From: Acinetobacter sp. CFCC 10889
Lineage (GTDB): Bacteria; Pseudomonadota; Gammaproteobacteria; Pseudomonadales; Moraxellaceae
Assembly: GCF_003268395.1 (NCBI RefSeq)
Contig: NZ_LQXQ01000002.1
Span: 89,216 to 153,215, forward strand
DNA: 64,000 bases
Direction: 5' to 3'
The position numbers were made by a program, and so were the translations under genes. Positions 11,524 through 21,270 of the stretch are shown here, piece after piece. The notes below the pieces were generated by a model. That model had not been told where the DNA came from. It was given only the letters and a program-made list of their open reading frames with translations, and searched no databases. How positions within the stretch are numbered: position 1 is the stretch's first letter; each line of letters begins with the position of its first letter.

Positions 11524-12147
11524 TCATTTTTTTGGAAGTAAAAGTACAGGGTCTTCGATCATATAACCTGTTTCATACGGTATGCCGAGATATTGTACAG
11601 TCACTAAAACTTTATTTTGTTGAGGAATCATAAATTGCTGTGTAATTTTTAATTTTTCCTGATACGCCGTTGCTTGTTGTTGCTGGCTTTTAAAATTTTG
11701 ATTTTTAACTGTATAAGTATAATGAAATTCGGACTGCTTTTGCTTTGGATCATACCAAGTGGGTACACGTTGCACTGTTTTTTGGTTCACTGCAATATGA
11801 TATTTCGCATGTGTTGTAGGCAAAGGCTGTAAACGTTTTTTAATTTTCGTGAGTTCTTTTTTAAAGTGAGTATCGTCCTGATCATAATCTACTTTTTGGG
11901 TTTTAGGGTTGATATATAAAGAATTAACTTGAATGAGCTTATTGGGATGCGCATTATTTTTAAACTGATAATAATACAGTTGTGGTAGGCGACCACGTCC
12001 ATCTTCATAATGTTTAAGTAGATATACTTTCTGTTCTTTAGCTTCATAGCCTAAAACTTCAATACTTTGTGGTCCACCAACAGTGGCAAATACAGGCAGA
12101 GAAAAACTGAGACAGCTTGTAAATATTAACTTTTGGGTAATGTTCAT
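11524..12147 (-). CDS. Exported protein of unknown function, paralogue A of a tandem pair
   Basis: From the ATG at 12147 (MNITQKLIFTSCLSFSLPVFA) the product is 207 residues with a Sec signal peptide. The mature protein contains GGPQSIEVLGYEAKEQKVYLLKHY, LPQLYYYQF and near the end VTVQYLGIPYETGYMIEDPVLLL. The same three blocks recur in the neighbouring upstream gene, so the two arose by duplication. No known domain is recognised. It is presumably periplasmic or surface-exposed. The frame extends upstream to 12243, but that part lacks a signal peptide and overlaps the intergenic gap. Confidence 0.78.
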   Translation of the reverse strand: MNITQKLIFTSCLSFSLPVFATVGGPQSIEVLGYEAKEQKVYLLKHYEDGRGRLPQLYYYQFKNNAHPNKLIQVNSLYINPKTQKVDYDQDDTHFKKELTKIKKRLQPLPTTHAKYHIAVNQKTVQRVPTWYDPKQKQSEFHYTYTVKNQNFKSQQQQATAYQEKLKITQQFMIPQQNKVLVTVQYLGIPYETGYMIEDPVLLLPKK

Positions 12148-12253
12148 ATTTTTATTCACGTTAAGAGATGAGATACATCGTGTCAAAAAATTGCAAATAG
12201 AGCATGAATATTGTGTGCATGTTTTGCGTAAAATAAGGAGCAATTGTAAGTAT

Positions 12254-12901
12254 TTAACGGATTAAAACCGCATCCTCAACGGTATAGCCTGTTTCAAAAG
12301 GAATACCAAGATATTGTACGATCACAAGAAAAGTGTTGTGTTGAGGAATATGATAGGCACGAGCAATTCTTAATTCAGCATGATTATAGCTAATACTTTT
12401 TTGTACTGAACTTTTTAACTTTTGATATTGGATAATATAATTTTGTGTGTAGCGTTGCACTGGATAATCTTCTAGGATATGTTGCCAAAACTGTCCTGTT
12501 TCTATCTTACGTTGTTGTATCTTAACTTGAAAATTTTCTGTGGGAATTGAGTTTAAAGTCTGTAAACGCTTTTGAATATGTTCAATCTTTTCGAGTATGA
12601 GTTCAGATGTATCAGTACAATCATTCAGATTTTGTTCTGTCTTTGTTGTCATATAAATGGATTGAACAGGGACTGCTTTATTGGAAGACATTTTACTGTT
12701 TAGATTAAAATAGTATAAACGTGGTAATTTGCAAGATTCATCATTAAATTGACGCAAAACATAGATTTTTTTGTCTTTTTGATCATAACCTAGAACATCT
12801 ATGCTTTCAGGAGCACCCGTAGTGGCTTTGCATTGTAAGGAGATTGAGAAAAGAAACAGTGGAAGCATTAACATTAGGCAAAGTTTTTTTAAATTATTCA
12901 T
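12254..12901 (-). CDS. Exported protein of unknown function, paralogue B of a tandem pair
   Basis: This 215-residue product starts with a signal peptide (MNNLKKLCLMLMLPLFLFSISLQCKA). It shares TGAPESIDVLGYDQKDKKIY, LPRLYYFNL and VIVQYLGIPFETGYTVEDAVL with the downstream paralogue, clearly a tandem duplication with strong divergence in the middle. It has additional cysteines (ESCKLP, NDCTD) absent from the partner. It is probably co-transcribed with paralogue A. The function is unknown. Confidence 0.8.
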   Translation of the reverse strand: MNNLKKLCLMLMLPLFLFSISLQCKATTGAPESIDVLGYDQKDKKIYVLRQFNDESCKLPRLYYFNLNSKMSSNKAVPVQSIYMTTKTEQNLNDCTDTSELILEKIEHIQKRLQTLNSIPTENFQVKIQQRKIETGQFWQHILEDYPVQRYTQNYIIQYQKLKSSVQKSISYNHAELRIARAYHIPQHNTFLVIVQYLGIPFETGYTVEDAVLIR

Positions 12902-13015
12902 TCTTTTTACGTGTTTCCAATAGATAATTTAGACTAAAATAATCTATCACTCTTCACTGTGCCATAAAAATAATGTGAAGAAAAAATAGTTTTAGAATAA
13001 TGAATTTTACTCACA

Positions 13016-14329
13016 ATGAATTTACAAAATATTAATGTTGTACAAGGTCAGGTTAGCTGTATTAAACATTATCAGCATGGACGATTTGAGCTTCATATTG
13101 GTCAAAATGTTTTCTTTGGGCGTTCAATGAATCAGCCCATTATTGCTGTGAATGATAAAGTCCGAATCGTGTTTAATGTGCAAGATAAAGAAGTTTATGC
13201 TGCTTTAAATTTATCAAAAAAAATTCTTTTTTTACATCCAAATCTACAAAGGATTAAAAAATTCAGTGTTAAACATTATTTTAGATTAACCTTTCCTATA
13301 TTTTTATCCATTACTTTAGTTGTAGCTGTAGTCTATGCACTTTATCAATATGCGCTTGATGGTACTATTTATTATATTGATTTACTGCATGGCACGTTGA
13401 TTATAATGGCACTAACGCTTGTTATTATACTGGCTGGTCTCGGTTTTTATTCGACAGATGGACAATATAATAACAGCAAAAAATTATATAAATTACTAGA
13501 AATTCCACCCTTATACCAAGATGCTTTATATGGTTTAGAGTTTAGAAATTCTTATTTTAGGGTAGAGCCTAATCATTTTGATCTTACAGCCTTAATAAAG
13601 TTGCAACAACAAATGACAAGCTCTGAAATAGTTGATTATTTGAATAAAAAAACAAAGCATAAAAATAAATTTGGGCTAAATGCTTTTGAAATTGAACGAC
13701 TTGGCTTGATAGAAATTGAAAGTAATATTTCTGATATTCGACAAACGCTAAAAAGGAAGAATTCCTTTTATACTGATGCATTTATTGAGGTTACTGCTAA
13801 ATTAAATAATCAACGTGTGTATGGTTATTTTGATGAGTTTTTGTTTAAGCCAAATCAAAAGCTTTATGCCATTATTTCCGAATATGCTGATCAAAAAGGG
13901 CATTATATTTGGCTGATCAGTGATTTAGAGAAATATTTAGTTGTAGATGAAGAAATCACTGTCGAGTATGAAAATTTATTGAATAGTTATCTATCTATTT
14001 ATAAAGAGATATTTGATAAAGAAACACTGACTCAAGATGGTGTGGTAGGAATAATCATCGGTGCAATTTTTATCGCTTTGATCTTATTTGATCTTTTGGG
14101 TGTGGTGATGATTGTGATCATTCTCTTTGTTTTTATGATTTTAGGTTTTATGTTATATGCAATCTTTAATTATTTTAGCTCACAGCGACAAATAGACCTA
14201 TATATTAAAAGTGTGATTCAAAAAAAAGTGATACAGTTTGATTTGAATCGGCTTGGAAATTTTAAGAGTACTTATATTTATAATGAGCGCAGAGGTAAAA
14301 ACAGTCGTACTGGTTTTAGAATAGATTAA
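13016..14329 (+). CDS. Membrane protein of unknown function
   Basis: The 437-residue product has a soluble N-terminal domain of about 85 residues rich in beta-strand patterns (VVQGQVSCIKHYQHGRFELHIG...NDKVRIVF). Two transmembrane segments follow (about 92-112 and 120-145), then a 200-residue soluble part, a second pair of transmembrane segments (about 342-388) and a basic tail. No family is recognised. The layout, with paired membrane hairpins flanking a cytosolic domain, is common among uncharacterised Acinetobacter membrane proteins. It is flanked by a convergent hairpin on its 3' side. Confidence 0.75.
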   Translation: MNLQNINVVQGQVSCIKHYQHGRFELHIGQNVFFGRSMNQPIIAVNDKVRIVFNVQDKEVYAALNLSKKILFLHPNLQRIKKFSVKHYFRLTFPIFLSITLVVAVVYALYQYALDGTIYYIDLLHGTLIIMALTLVIILAGLGFYSTDGQYNNSKKLYKLLEIPPLYQDALYGLEFRNSYFRVEPNHFDLTALIKLQQQMTSSEIVDYLNKKTKHKNKFGLNAFEIERLGLIEIESNISDIRQTLKRKNSFYTDAFIEVTAKLNNQRVYGYFDEFLFKPNQKLYAIISEYADQKGHYIWLISDLEKYLVVDEEITVEYENLLNSYLSIYKEIFDKETLTQDGVVGIIIGAIFIALILFDLLGVVMIVIILFVFMILGFMLYAIFNYFSSQRQIDLYIKSVIQKKVIQFDLNRLGNFKSTYIYNERRGKNSRTGFRID

Positions 14330-14346
14330 AATGATCTTAAAATGTG

Positions 14347-14382
14347 GCTTCACTAAAAAATAATTTAATTATTTAGTGAAGC
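14347..14382. terminator. Hairpin between convergent genes
   Basis: GCTTCACTAA and TTAGTGAAGC form a 10-base stem with an AT-rich interior, lying between the membrane-protein gene and the convergent FMN-protein gene. Confidence 0.65.
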
Positions 14383-14419
14383 AATTTAGATTAGATTTTC
14401 ATGATTTCTGATTCAGTGG

Positions 14420-16099
14420 TTAAAAACTTTCTGCTTTGGCTAAATTCCACATTCTAAAATAAAAGTTTTCTTCATCTTTATTTTCACAAGAAAGCAATTC
14501 ACCGTCTTTCATCCAAAAATGCAGTTGAGCATAGTTTTTGATTTCACGGTCATTGATGCGCTGTGCCAAATGATGTGCTTTAATTTCAGAGGGATGCTGT
14601 AAACCCGCAGCCGCAATCATTTCCGCCAAAGCTTTGAGGGTATTTTGTTGGAAATGGAACACACGTTGCGATTTGTCTCCAACGTCTAAGGCTTTTTGAC
14701 GCTCTTTATCTTGGGTTGCAACGCCGACAGGGCATTGATTAGTATGACAACTTTGTGCTTGGATACAACCCACTGCAAACATGAAACCACGTGCTGAGTT
14801 GACCCAATCGGCACCTATAGCCATAGTACTTGCAATGTCAAAAGCACTGATAATTTTACCACTTGCACCAACTTTTATTTTGTCACGTAAACCAGCACCA
14901 ATCAAAGTATTGTGAACAAAGAGTAAACCTTCACGTAGTGGTGTTCCCATGTGATCGATCAGTTCAATTGGGGCTGCACCTGTACCACCTTCAGAGCCAT
15001 CAACAACAATAAAATCAGGCACAATTTTGGTGATCAGCATGGCTTTAACAATGCCCATAAATTGCCACGGTTGACCAATACATAATTTGAAACCAACAGG
15101 TTTTCCATTGGATAATTCACGTAATTTTTGAATGAAATGCATCATTTCAATTGGATTGCTAAAAGCTGAATGCGAAGCAGGAGAAACACAGTCTTCATCA
15201 CGTGAAACGCCACGAATTTGAGCAATTTCTTCACTGATTTTATTTTTTGGTAAGATGCCCCCATGTCCAGGTTTAGCACCTTGTGATAACTTGATTTCAA
15301 TCATTTTAATCACAGGATTAGCAGCTTGTTGTTGGAACTTTTCAGGATCAAATTTTCCATCTAAAGTTCGACAACCAAAATAGCCACTCCCCAACTCCCA
15401 AACGATATCACCACCATTTTCAAGATGATAAGGGCTTAAACTGCCTTCACCTGTATCATGGTAAAATTTGCCGAGTTGCGCCCCTTTGTTTAAGGCACGA
15501 ATCGCATTGGCACTTAGACTACCAAAACTCATCGCTGAAATATTCATGATAGAAGCACTATAAGGCTGTGAACATTGCTCATTACCAATATTAATGCGGA
15601 AAGTTGTATGGTCAGCAGGTGTACGAGGTGCTAAAGAATGTGTGAGGAAGCGATAATCATCTTGGTAAACATTAATAATTGACCCAAAAGGTTTATCCGC
15701 ATTTTCATTTTTGGCACGTTGATAAACTAGACTTCGTTGAGAGCGTGAAAATGGTAGGGCATCTTCATCGGATTCAATGAAATATTGACGAATTTCTGGG
15801 CGAAAACTTTCAAAGAAAAAGCGGAAATGTCCCATAATTGGGTAGTTTCTAAGAATTGCATGCTTACTTTGAAGAATGTCATAAATTCCGACTACACTCA
15901 GCGCAATACTAATAACCCATGCGATATTCAGCACAGTATCGGAAAAGAAGTAGTAAATAAAATGGGAATCATGCAAAAAAATCGTCCAAGTCAGATAAAT
16001 TGCAATGAATAAACACAAGAACCAAACCGAATAACGTGAAAAAAAAGTATTTAAAAATTTACTTCTTATTGCTTGAGCAGGGCTTGCCATAGGAATCAT
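14420..16099 (-). CDS. FMN-binding glutamate synthase family protein
   Basis: The 559-residue product has two N-terminal transmembrane segments (about 27-45 and 55-75) and then a domain like the FMN/glutamate-synthase central barrel of GltB. Visible motifs are FGSLSANAIRALNKGA, GEGSLSPYH, KPGHGGILP, VVDGSEGGTGAAP and the cysteine cluster SCHTNQCPVGVATQ. It lacks the glutaminase domain of true GltB, so it is a stand-alone membrane-anchored member. Its reaction in vivo is not established. The cysteine cluster matches GltB iron-sulfur ligands only partly. Confidence 0.88.
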   Translation of the reverse strand: MIPMASPAQAIRSKFLNTFFSRYSVWFLCLFIAIYLTWTIFLHDSHFIYYFFSDTVLNIAWVISIALSVVGIYDILQSKHAILRNYPIMGHFRFFFESFRPEIRQYFIESDEDALPFSRSQRSLVYQRAKNENADKPFGSIINVYQDDYRFLTHSLAPRTPADHTTFRINIGNEQCSQPYSASIMNISAMSFGSLSANAIRALNKGAQLGKFYHDTGEGSLSPYHLENGGDIVWELGSGYFGCRTLDGKFDPEKFQQQAANPVIKMIEIKLSQGAKPGHGGILPKNKISEEIAQIRGVSRDEDCVSPASHSAFSNPIEMMHFIQKLRELSNGKPVGFKLCIGQPWQFMGIVKAMLITKIVPDFIVVDGSEGGTGAAPIELIDHMGTPLREGLLFVHNTLIGAGLRDKIKVGASGKIISAFDIASTMAIGADWVNSARGFMFAVGCIQAQSCHTNQCPVGVATQDKERQKALDVGDKSQRVFHFQQNTLKALAEMIAAAGLQHPSEIKAHHLAQRINDREIKNYAQLHFWMKDGELLSCENKDEENFYFRMWNLAKAESF

Positions 16100-16407
16100 C
16101 TGTCCAACTTAATATTATGTTGTTAAGTTGCCAATTTTGTGATGTTTTCTCAAGTGTTAAATTGTTAGCTTTGAGAATGATTTTTAATACAATCAAAGAA
16201 TCATGTATTTTTATTTAGCTATTATAAAGACAGTGTTTAAGCATTTATGGCTCTTAAATTACTGAACATTTGCTATGAATGATTTTCAAATAAAGTTGTT
16301 GTTTTATTTGTAATTTTTTTAAATAGATTTAATGATTTATTTTTTAATATTTTAGGTATAATTTATACAAAGCAATGATTAGAAAATGAATACAAAAAGG
16401 AGTCAAA
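16100..16407. other. AT-rich intergenic region, 308 bp
   Basis: It separates divergent genes and presumably contains their promoters. No repeat, RNA gene or ORF of note was seen. Confidence 0.45.
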
Positions 16408-16626
16408 ATGTTTGAAGAGTTTTTAGCAAAATTATTAAATCCCAATATCCATTTTTTAGCGATTTATGTGTCAGTGATTGTTGGTATTGCTTATATCGGA
16501 TTATTATTCCAATTTTTGAAAATAAATCATCTTAAAAAGGAAAATGAGCTATTAAAACAACAGTTGGATCATCCATCTCATTCAAATATTAGTCTAAGGA
16601 AAGTTGTGGGTATTACATCAAAATAA
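16408..16626 (+). CDS. Small single-pass membrane protein
   Basis: The 72-residue product has one transmembrane segment (about 17-37, AIYVSVIVGIAYIGLLFQFL) followed by a short coiled coil (KENELLKQQLDH). An AAGGAG site 7 bases upstream of the ATG and a terminator just after the stop support expression. No function is known. Confidence 0.75.
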   Translation: MFEEFLAKLLNPNIHFLAIYVSVIVGIAYIGLLFQFLKINHLKKENELLKQQLDHPSHSNISLRKVVGITSK

Positions 16627-16645
16627 CAATATAATTGAGTGATAA

Positions 16646-16674
16646 AATAAAGCCTGATAACAGGCTTTATTTAA
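16646..16674. terminator. Bidirectional terminator
   Basis: AATAAAGCCTG and CAGGCTTTATT arms with a 4-base loop lie between the small membrane protein gene and the convergent roxA. Confidence 0.85.
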
Positions 16675-16700
16675 GTTTGAGTAATTGTGTTATAAATAAA

Positions 16701-17864
16701 TTATTCTTCGGTTGGTACAAGCATTAAAATAGATTCATTTAAAAGCATTGCCAAATCTTCTAAAATTTCATCATCAGCTAAATCAATATTTAATTCAATG
16801 CTTTGACCATCGGCAATTTGCTGTAAAAATGCTGTGAATGGTTCCGAAATACATAAACCTTCACCATTTGCCCAAAATAAAACTTCACCCTCTTGATCTG
16901 AATAAAGTAAGCGTGATGCAGGTTCAAGTTGAATGATATAGCCTTGATCTAAAGCTTCTTCTAAATCACCTGTACCGATTTCTTCAGCTTCAGGAATATT
17001 TTCAGGATATTTCGAATCTGATACTAAACTCATAATGGCATCATCTAGCACCATTGAGTTTTGCAATTGATCTAAAATTTTTGCTTTTAAATAGGTCAGT
17101 TCATTTTCAGTGACTTCCCCTGCACGAGAAACTTGGTCACGGATAATATCAAGCAATGGATTTTTTAAATCTTGATTTTCTGAAAATTTATCACAAATAC
17201 GATCCATCATGTCAGGGACATTTGGCATGCGGAAACCAAAGGAGTAGGTGAGGCAATCATCTTCTGCAACACCATAATGGGCAAGACCAGGTGGGACATA
17301 GAGTAAATCGCCTGGCGCTAGAACCTCATCAAAATGAACATCTATTTCAGGAAGTAATTTAAGTGGTTGACCTGCAACAAATTCAGTTTCAGCATCACAC
17401 ATTTGACCGAGTTGCCAACGGCGATGACCATAGCCTTGAACTAAAAATACATCATAAAAATCAAAATGTTGACCGACTGATCCACCCTGCGGAGCGTAAG
17501 AGACCATAATGTCATCACGGCGCCACTGTGGAATGAAAGGAAATTTTTTCCAAAGTTCAGCTAAATCAAAGGAATAATGGTCTACAGCGTGAACAAGTAA
17601 TGTCCAAAGCTTTGGCATTTTTTGGAAATCACCTTTAATCAATGGTGAATTTTTTACTGACCACTGTGTTGGATCTTTATCTTTTTGTTTGATGAGTCGA
17701 GCGGTCGTATTTTCATCTAGCGCAAGTTCCATGACATCATCAGGGACTAAAATATCAGCAATTTCAGAAAGCGCATTACGCACTAAAAGTGGTTTTTTTT
17801 GCCAATATTCTGAGAGAAATTGTTCTGCGGTGATTCCGCCTAAAACATCTAAAGGTTGCGACAT
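16701..17864 (-). CDS. roxA: Ribosomal oxygenase, L16 arginine 3-hydroxylase (RoxA/YcfD type)
   Basis: This JmjC-fold Fe(II)/2-oxoglutarate oxygenase hydroxylates an arginine of ribosomal protein L16. The 387 residues start with the LGGITAEQFLSEYWQKKPLLVRNA signature of this family. The metal triad begins in QHFDFYDVFLVQ (HxD, about residue 132). A distal His is expected in the PPGLAHYGV segment (about 200), and a C-terminal winged-helix-like domain follows. GSVGQHFD and YVPPGLAHYGVAED are intact, so it should be active. Confidence 0.92.
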   Translation of the reverse strand: MSQPLDVLGGITAEQFLSEYWQKKPLLVRNALSEIADILVPDDVMELALDENTTARLIKQKDKDPTQWSVKNSPLIKGDFQKMPKLWTLLVHAVDHYSFDLAELWKKFPFIPQWRRDDIMVSYAPQGGSVGQHFDFYDVFLVQGYGHRRWQLGQMCDAETEFVAGQPLKLLPEIDVHFDEVLAPGDLLYVPPGLAHYGVAEDDCLTYSFGFRMPNVPDMMDRICDKFSENQDLKNPLLDIIRDQVSRAGEVTENELTYLKAKILDQLQNSMVLDDAIMSLVSDSKYPENIPEAEEIGTGDLEEALDQGYIIQLEPASRLLYSDQEGEVLFWANGEGLCISEPFTAFLQQIADGQSIELNIDLADDEILEDLAMLLNESILMLVPTEE

Positions 17865-17947
17865 GAAAATAGCCTAAGCAAATTTGAATCAATATTGGGA
17901 GTATTGTCTTATGAGACAATTGCTTAAACAAGTCAAAATTTTGTAAA

Positions 17948-18754
17948 TCAATTACAATTATATCCAAATTGCCTTGTTAATAACTTTTTTTTCCACAAAG
18001 ATTCCTTGGTAATTACTTCGTCAATAGACTTTGAAGAGGGAATCACTTCAAGAATTGCAAATTTAAAGTGGTTTTTAATGTAAGATTCTCCTTTCGAACC
18101 AAAAAGCTCTATCAAATCTTTGTTGTTGCCATGAAAATTATAGACATAATTTATCCATCGTCCCCAAATACCATGCTCTCCATAAGCAGAACCAATGTAA
18201 TGCATACCTGTTGCAGTATCAGTAATAAGGTATATGCCAAACACACTACTTAAAGCTGCCTTCCAATCGTTTAGCTTATTTTTAACGATAACTTCTATTT
18301 CAATAAAGCTATGGTTTATATTTTCAAATCCCTGAAATTTTTCACCGCGATATCTTGTTTCATATATTCCTTTGATTATTGAGTTTTTAAAAATATATTT
18401 TGGAAGAAAGACAGTACCTCTTTGGTTATCGCCATTGTACTCTATAATTAATCGTCCAATTAAGTCTTGATATTGTTGAGAATATTCAACTTTATACGCA
18501 TTTTCTGTTCGTTCTTTTATGTGAAATATTCCACCAAATAAAAAACTGTTACCATTAATTTGAGCGAAACTCACAATATTATTTTTGATAAAACGCTCTT
18601 TTTTATTTCCTGGGTATATTTGCCATTTGAGCCATGCATCATCAGATTTAGCTAAGGCATCTAATGGTCTATGTCCATCAGGATTTGTTTTAGCTAGATG
18701 AAACCGATACAGACTATCATCATTTAATTCTTTTATTAATGTTTCAAGTAACAT
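17948..18754 (-). CDS. GIY-YIG nuclease family protein
   Basis: The 268 residues split into an N-terminal part of about 165 residues of unknown type and a C-terminal GIY-YIG module: GIY at 173-175, YIG at 186-188, Arg 199 in GRWINYV, and an Asn/Lys-containing end. GIY-YIG domains cut DNA in homing endonucleases, repair and restriction enzymes. The N-terminal part probably provides the target-binding or regulatory role. It sits alone between conserved chromosomal genes (roxA and the Maf gene) with no partner methylase, which suggests gain by transfer. No substrate can be predicted. Confidence 0.82.
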   Translation of the reverse strand: MLLETLIKELNDDSLYRFHLAKTNPDGHRPLDALAKSDDAWLKWQIYPGNKKERFIKNNIVSFAQINGNSFLFGGIFHIKERTENAYKVEYSQQYQDLIGRLIIEYNGDNQRGTVFLPKYIFKNSIIKGIYETRYRGEKFQGFENINHSFIEIEVIVKNKLNDWKAALSSVFGIYLITDTATGMHYIGSAYGEHGIWGRWINYVYNFHGNNKDLIELFGSKGESYIKNHFKFAILEVIPSSKSIDEVITKESLWKKKLLTRQFGYNCN

Positions 18755-18794
18755 TGCAATTAATACTCTTGTTGTAATTTATACTAGACTGAAT

Positions 18795-19403
18795 TTAAGG
18801 GAGTTTAATACCCAAATTCCTCAAAATCCCACATAACTGAATCATAGGCATTCCCATTAGTGTGGTTTGATCTTGCCCAATCATCTGTTCAAATAACGAT
18901 ATTCCCAAACTTTCACATTTAAAACTGCCTGCACAATGCAAAGGCTGATCCATTTCGATATAACGTTGAATTTCTTCAAGTGTTAATTCACGAAATTTCA
19001 CATGATAATGTTCAACCAAGGTGCATTCAAAACCAGAGGTGAGATGTTGCACACTCAGGGCAGTACTAAAATAAACATTCTGACCTGAATTGGCTTGTAA
19101 CTGACGAACAGCATTTTCCACTGTTAAAGGCTTGCCAATAAACACTTGTGGCGCATGTTCCCGCCAAGCGACTTGATCAGAACCAATCACAATGGCATTG
19201 GGGTGATCTTTGGCAATGATTTGTGCTTTTTCAAATGCTAAACGCATTGCCAAATCATCAGCATGTATTTCACCACGAGGAGATTCGTCTATATCAGGTG
19301 AAATACAGTGATAATTCAAACCCAAACGATTCATTAAATCTTTTCGGGTTTGACTTGATGAGGCCAAAATAATGTCAGAATATTGTATTTTAAAATCAGT
19401 CAT
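18795..19403 (-). CDS. Maf family nucleotide pyrophosphatase (YceF-like)
   Basis: Maf proteins hydrolyse modified or non-canonical nucleoside triphosphates; the YceF subgroup acts on 7-methyl-GTP. The 202 residues from ATG 19403 include ILASSSQTRKDLMNRLGL, SPDIDES and AIVIGSDQVA, all in the conserved order. The frame extends upstream to 19541, but that segment is only the antisense-frame shadow of the adjacent gene. Its start lies 6 bases from the end of the DUF2237 gene, so the pair is an operon. Confidence 0.9.
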   Translation of the reverse strand: MTDFKIQYSDIILASSSQTRKDLMNRLGLNYHCISPDIDESPRGEIHADDLAMRLAFEKAQIIAKDHPNAIVIGSDQVAWREHAPQVFIGKPLTVENAVRQLQANSGQNVYFSTALSVQHLTSGFECTLVEHYHVKFRELTLEEIQRYIEMDQPLHCAGSFKCESLGISLFEQMIGQDQTTLMGMPMIQLCGILRNLGIKLP

Positions 19404-19408
19404 AAACT

Positions 19409-19792
19409 TTAAACTGCATATTCCATAAGTACATCTAAAGGCACATAGGCCAAGACTGCTTGATGACAGGCTTCTGCTTTGACACGGGGTGCTTGACCAT
19501 CTTGATAAGCCTGTACCCAACGGGTCACACACAAACACCAAAAATCGCCAGGTTGCAAACCAGGGAAGCCATGCTCAGGTAATGGCGTCGTCAGGTCATT
19601 GCCCATGCTTTGTGAATAACTGAGAAATTCTGAGGTCATCTCCGCACAAACAGTATGTTGTCCTAAATCTGTGGTTGCGGTATGACAAAAACCATTACGA
19701 AAATAACCTGTAATCGGGGAGAAACAACAGCTTGCTAAAGACTCACCAAAAACATTTAAACCATTAATTTTAGGATCAGGATGAAAAGACAT
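19409..19792 (-). CDS. DUF2237 family protein
   Basis: The 127-residue product matches the DUF2237 pattern: NVFGESLASCCFSPITGYFRNGFC at the N-terminus, TVCAEMTSEFL in the middle and PGDFWCLCVTRW with LEAC-like AEACHQAVLAYVPLDVL near the end. It has six cysteines. Its function is not known. It is upstream of and nearly contiguous with the Maf gene. An in-frame GTG two codons earlier (19798) is possible. Confidence 0.88.
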   Translation of the reverse strand: MSFHPDPKINGLNVFGESLASCCFSPITGYFRNGFCHTATTDLGQHTVCAEMTSEFLSYSQSMGNDLTTPLPEHGFPGLQPGDFWCLCVTRWVQAYQDGQAPRVKAEACHQAVLAYVPLDVLMEYAV

Positions 19793-19930
19793 AAGCACTT
19801 AAATATTTGAAGTTTGACCTATAATAATCAAATCTCAACATTTCTACAGCTTTTCTACAAAAGTCGCTAACCTTTTTTTGTGTAATCATTTAGAATCAAC
19901 GCGATTTTTAATATCTAAAAAGAGAGCTAT

Positions 19931-21118
19931 ATGAATTTTCAGCGTATGACTGACCTTGATTTAACGGGCAAACGTGTTCTTATTCGTGAAGATTTAAACG
20001 TACCTGTTAAAAATGGTGTGATTACAAGCGATGCACGTTTACGTGCGGCTTTACCGACAATCAAATTGGCACTTGAAAAAGGTGCTGCGGTGATGGTGTA
20101 TTCACATTTAGGTCGTCCTGTTGAAGGTGAACCAAAGGCTGAACAATCTCTTGCACCTGTGGCTGCATATTTGACTGAAGCTTTGGGTCAAGAAGTAAAA
20201 TTATTTACAGATTACTTGGATGGCGTTGAAGTTGCAGCGGGTCAAGTGGTATTGCTTGAAAACTGCCGTTTCAATGCAGGCGAAAAGAAAAATAATCCTG
20301 AATTAGCAGCAAAATATGCAGCGCTTTGCGATGTATTTGTCATGGATGCTTTCGGTACTGCACACCGTGCAGAAGCGTCTACTGAAGGTGTTGCGCGTCT
20401 AGCGAAAGTTGCTGCGGCAGGTCCTTTACTTGCAGCTGAATTGGATGCTTTGGGGCGCGCGCTTCAAACGCCTGAAAAGCCAATGGTTGCTATTGTTGCA
20501 GGTTCAAAAGTATCAACTAAGCTTGATGTTTTAACTTCACTTTCTGATATTTGTGATCAATTGATCGTGGGTGGCGGTATTGCCAATACATTCCTTGCTG
20601 CGGCTGGCTTCAATGTCGGTAAATCATTGTGTGAACATGATTTGATTGATACTGCAAAAGCGATTGCAGCGAAAGTTTCAGTGCCACTTCCAACTGACGT
20701 TGTTGTTGCTGATGCTTCAGAAATCAACTTTGATGATTTCTTAGGTTCTTTAGCAGCAGCGAAAGCAGTTGTGAAAAAAGTTGCAGACGTTGCTGACAAC
20801 GATATGATTTTAGATGTCGGTCCTGAAACAGCAAAAGCATTTGCTGAGATCTTAAAAACATCGAAAACGATTCTTTGGAATGGTCCAGTAGGTGTGTTTG
20901 AAGTGGATCAATTCGGCGAAGGCACCAAAGCATTGTCATTGGCAATTGCTGAATCAGCAGGTTTCTCGATCGCAGGTGGTGGTGATACTTTAGCTGCAAT
21001 TGATAAATATGAAGTTGCTGACAAAATCGGCTATATCTCTACAGGTGGTGGTGCATTCCTTGAATTTGTTGAAGGTAAAACACTTCCTGCAGTTGCTGTA
21101 TTACTTGAACGTGCATAA
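19931..21118 (+). CDS. pgk: Phosphoglycerate kinase
   Basis: Transfers phosphate from 1,3-bisphosphoglycerate to ADP in glycolysis. The 395 residues show [23 protein letters not shown] and [11 protein letters not shown] in the N-terminal domain. [19 protein letters not shown] and [11 protein letters not shown] are in the C-terminal nucleotide-binding domain. An AAGAGAG site precedes the ATG. A lipoprotein gene and class II aldolase follow, the common pgk-fba neighbourhood. Confidence 0.98.
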   Translation: MNFQRMTDLDLTGKRVLIREDLNVPVKNGVITSDARLRAALPTIKLALEKGAAVMVYSHLGRPVEGEPKAEQSLAPVAAYLTEALGQEVKLFTDYLDGVEVAAGQVVLLENCRFNAGEKKNNPELAAKYAALCDVFVMDAFGTAHRAEASTEGVARLAKVAAAGPLLAAELDALGRALQTPEKPMVAIVAGSKVSTKLDVLTSLSDICDQLIVGGGIANTFLAAAGFNVGKSLCEHDLIDTAKAIAAKVSVPLPTDVVVADASEINFDDFLGSLAAAKAVVKKVADVADNDMILDVGPETAKAFAEILKTSKTILWNGPVGVFEVDQFGEGTKALSLAIAESAGFSIAGGGDTLAAIDKYEVADKIGYISTGGGAFLEFVEGKTLPAVAVLLERA

Positions 21119-21153
21119 TCACTTATTTAAAGCACATTTATGACGTTTTAATG

Positions 21154-21182
21154 AAAGGCTGACATCTGTTCAGCCTTTTGTT
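21154..21182 (+). terminator. Rho-independent terminator of pgk
   Basis: AAAGGCTGA and TCAGCCTTT form a 9-base stem with a 7-base loop, followed by TTGTTATTTTT. Confidence 0.8.
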
Positions 21183-21270
21183 ATTTTTGAAGTTATTTTT
21201 TGAGTAATAAAATTGAAATATTTCTGCAATAAACTAACGCTAAAGCAAATCACCAACACTGGAAAATGTG

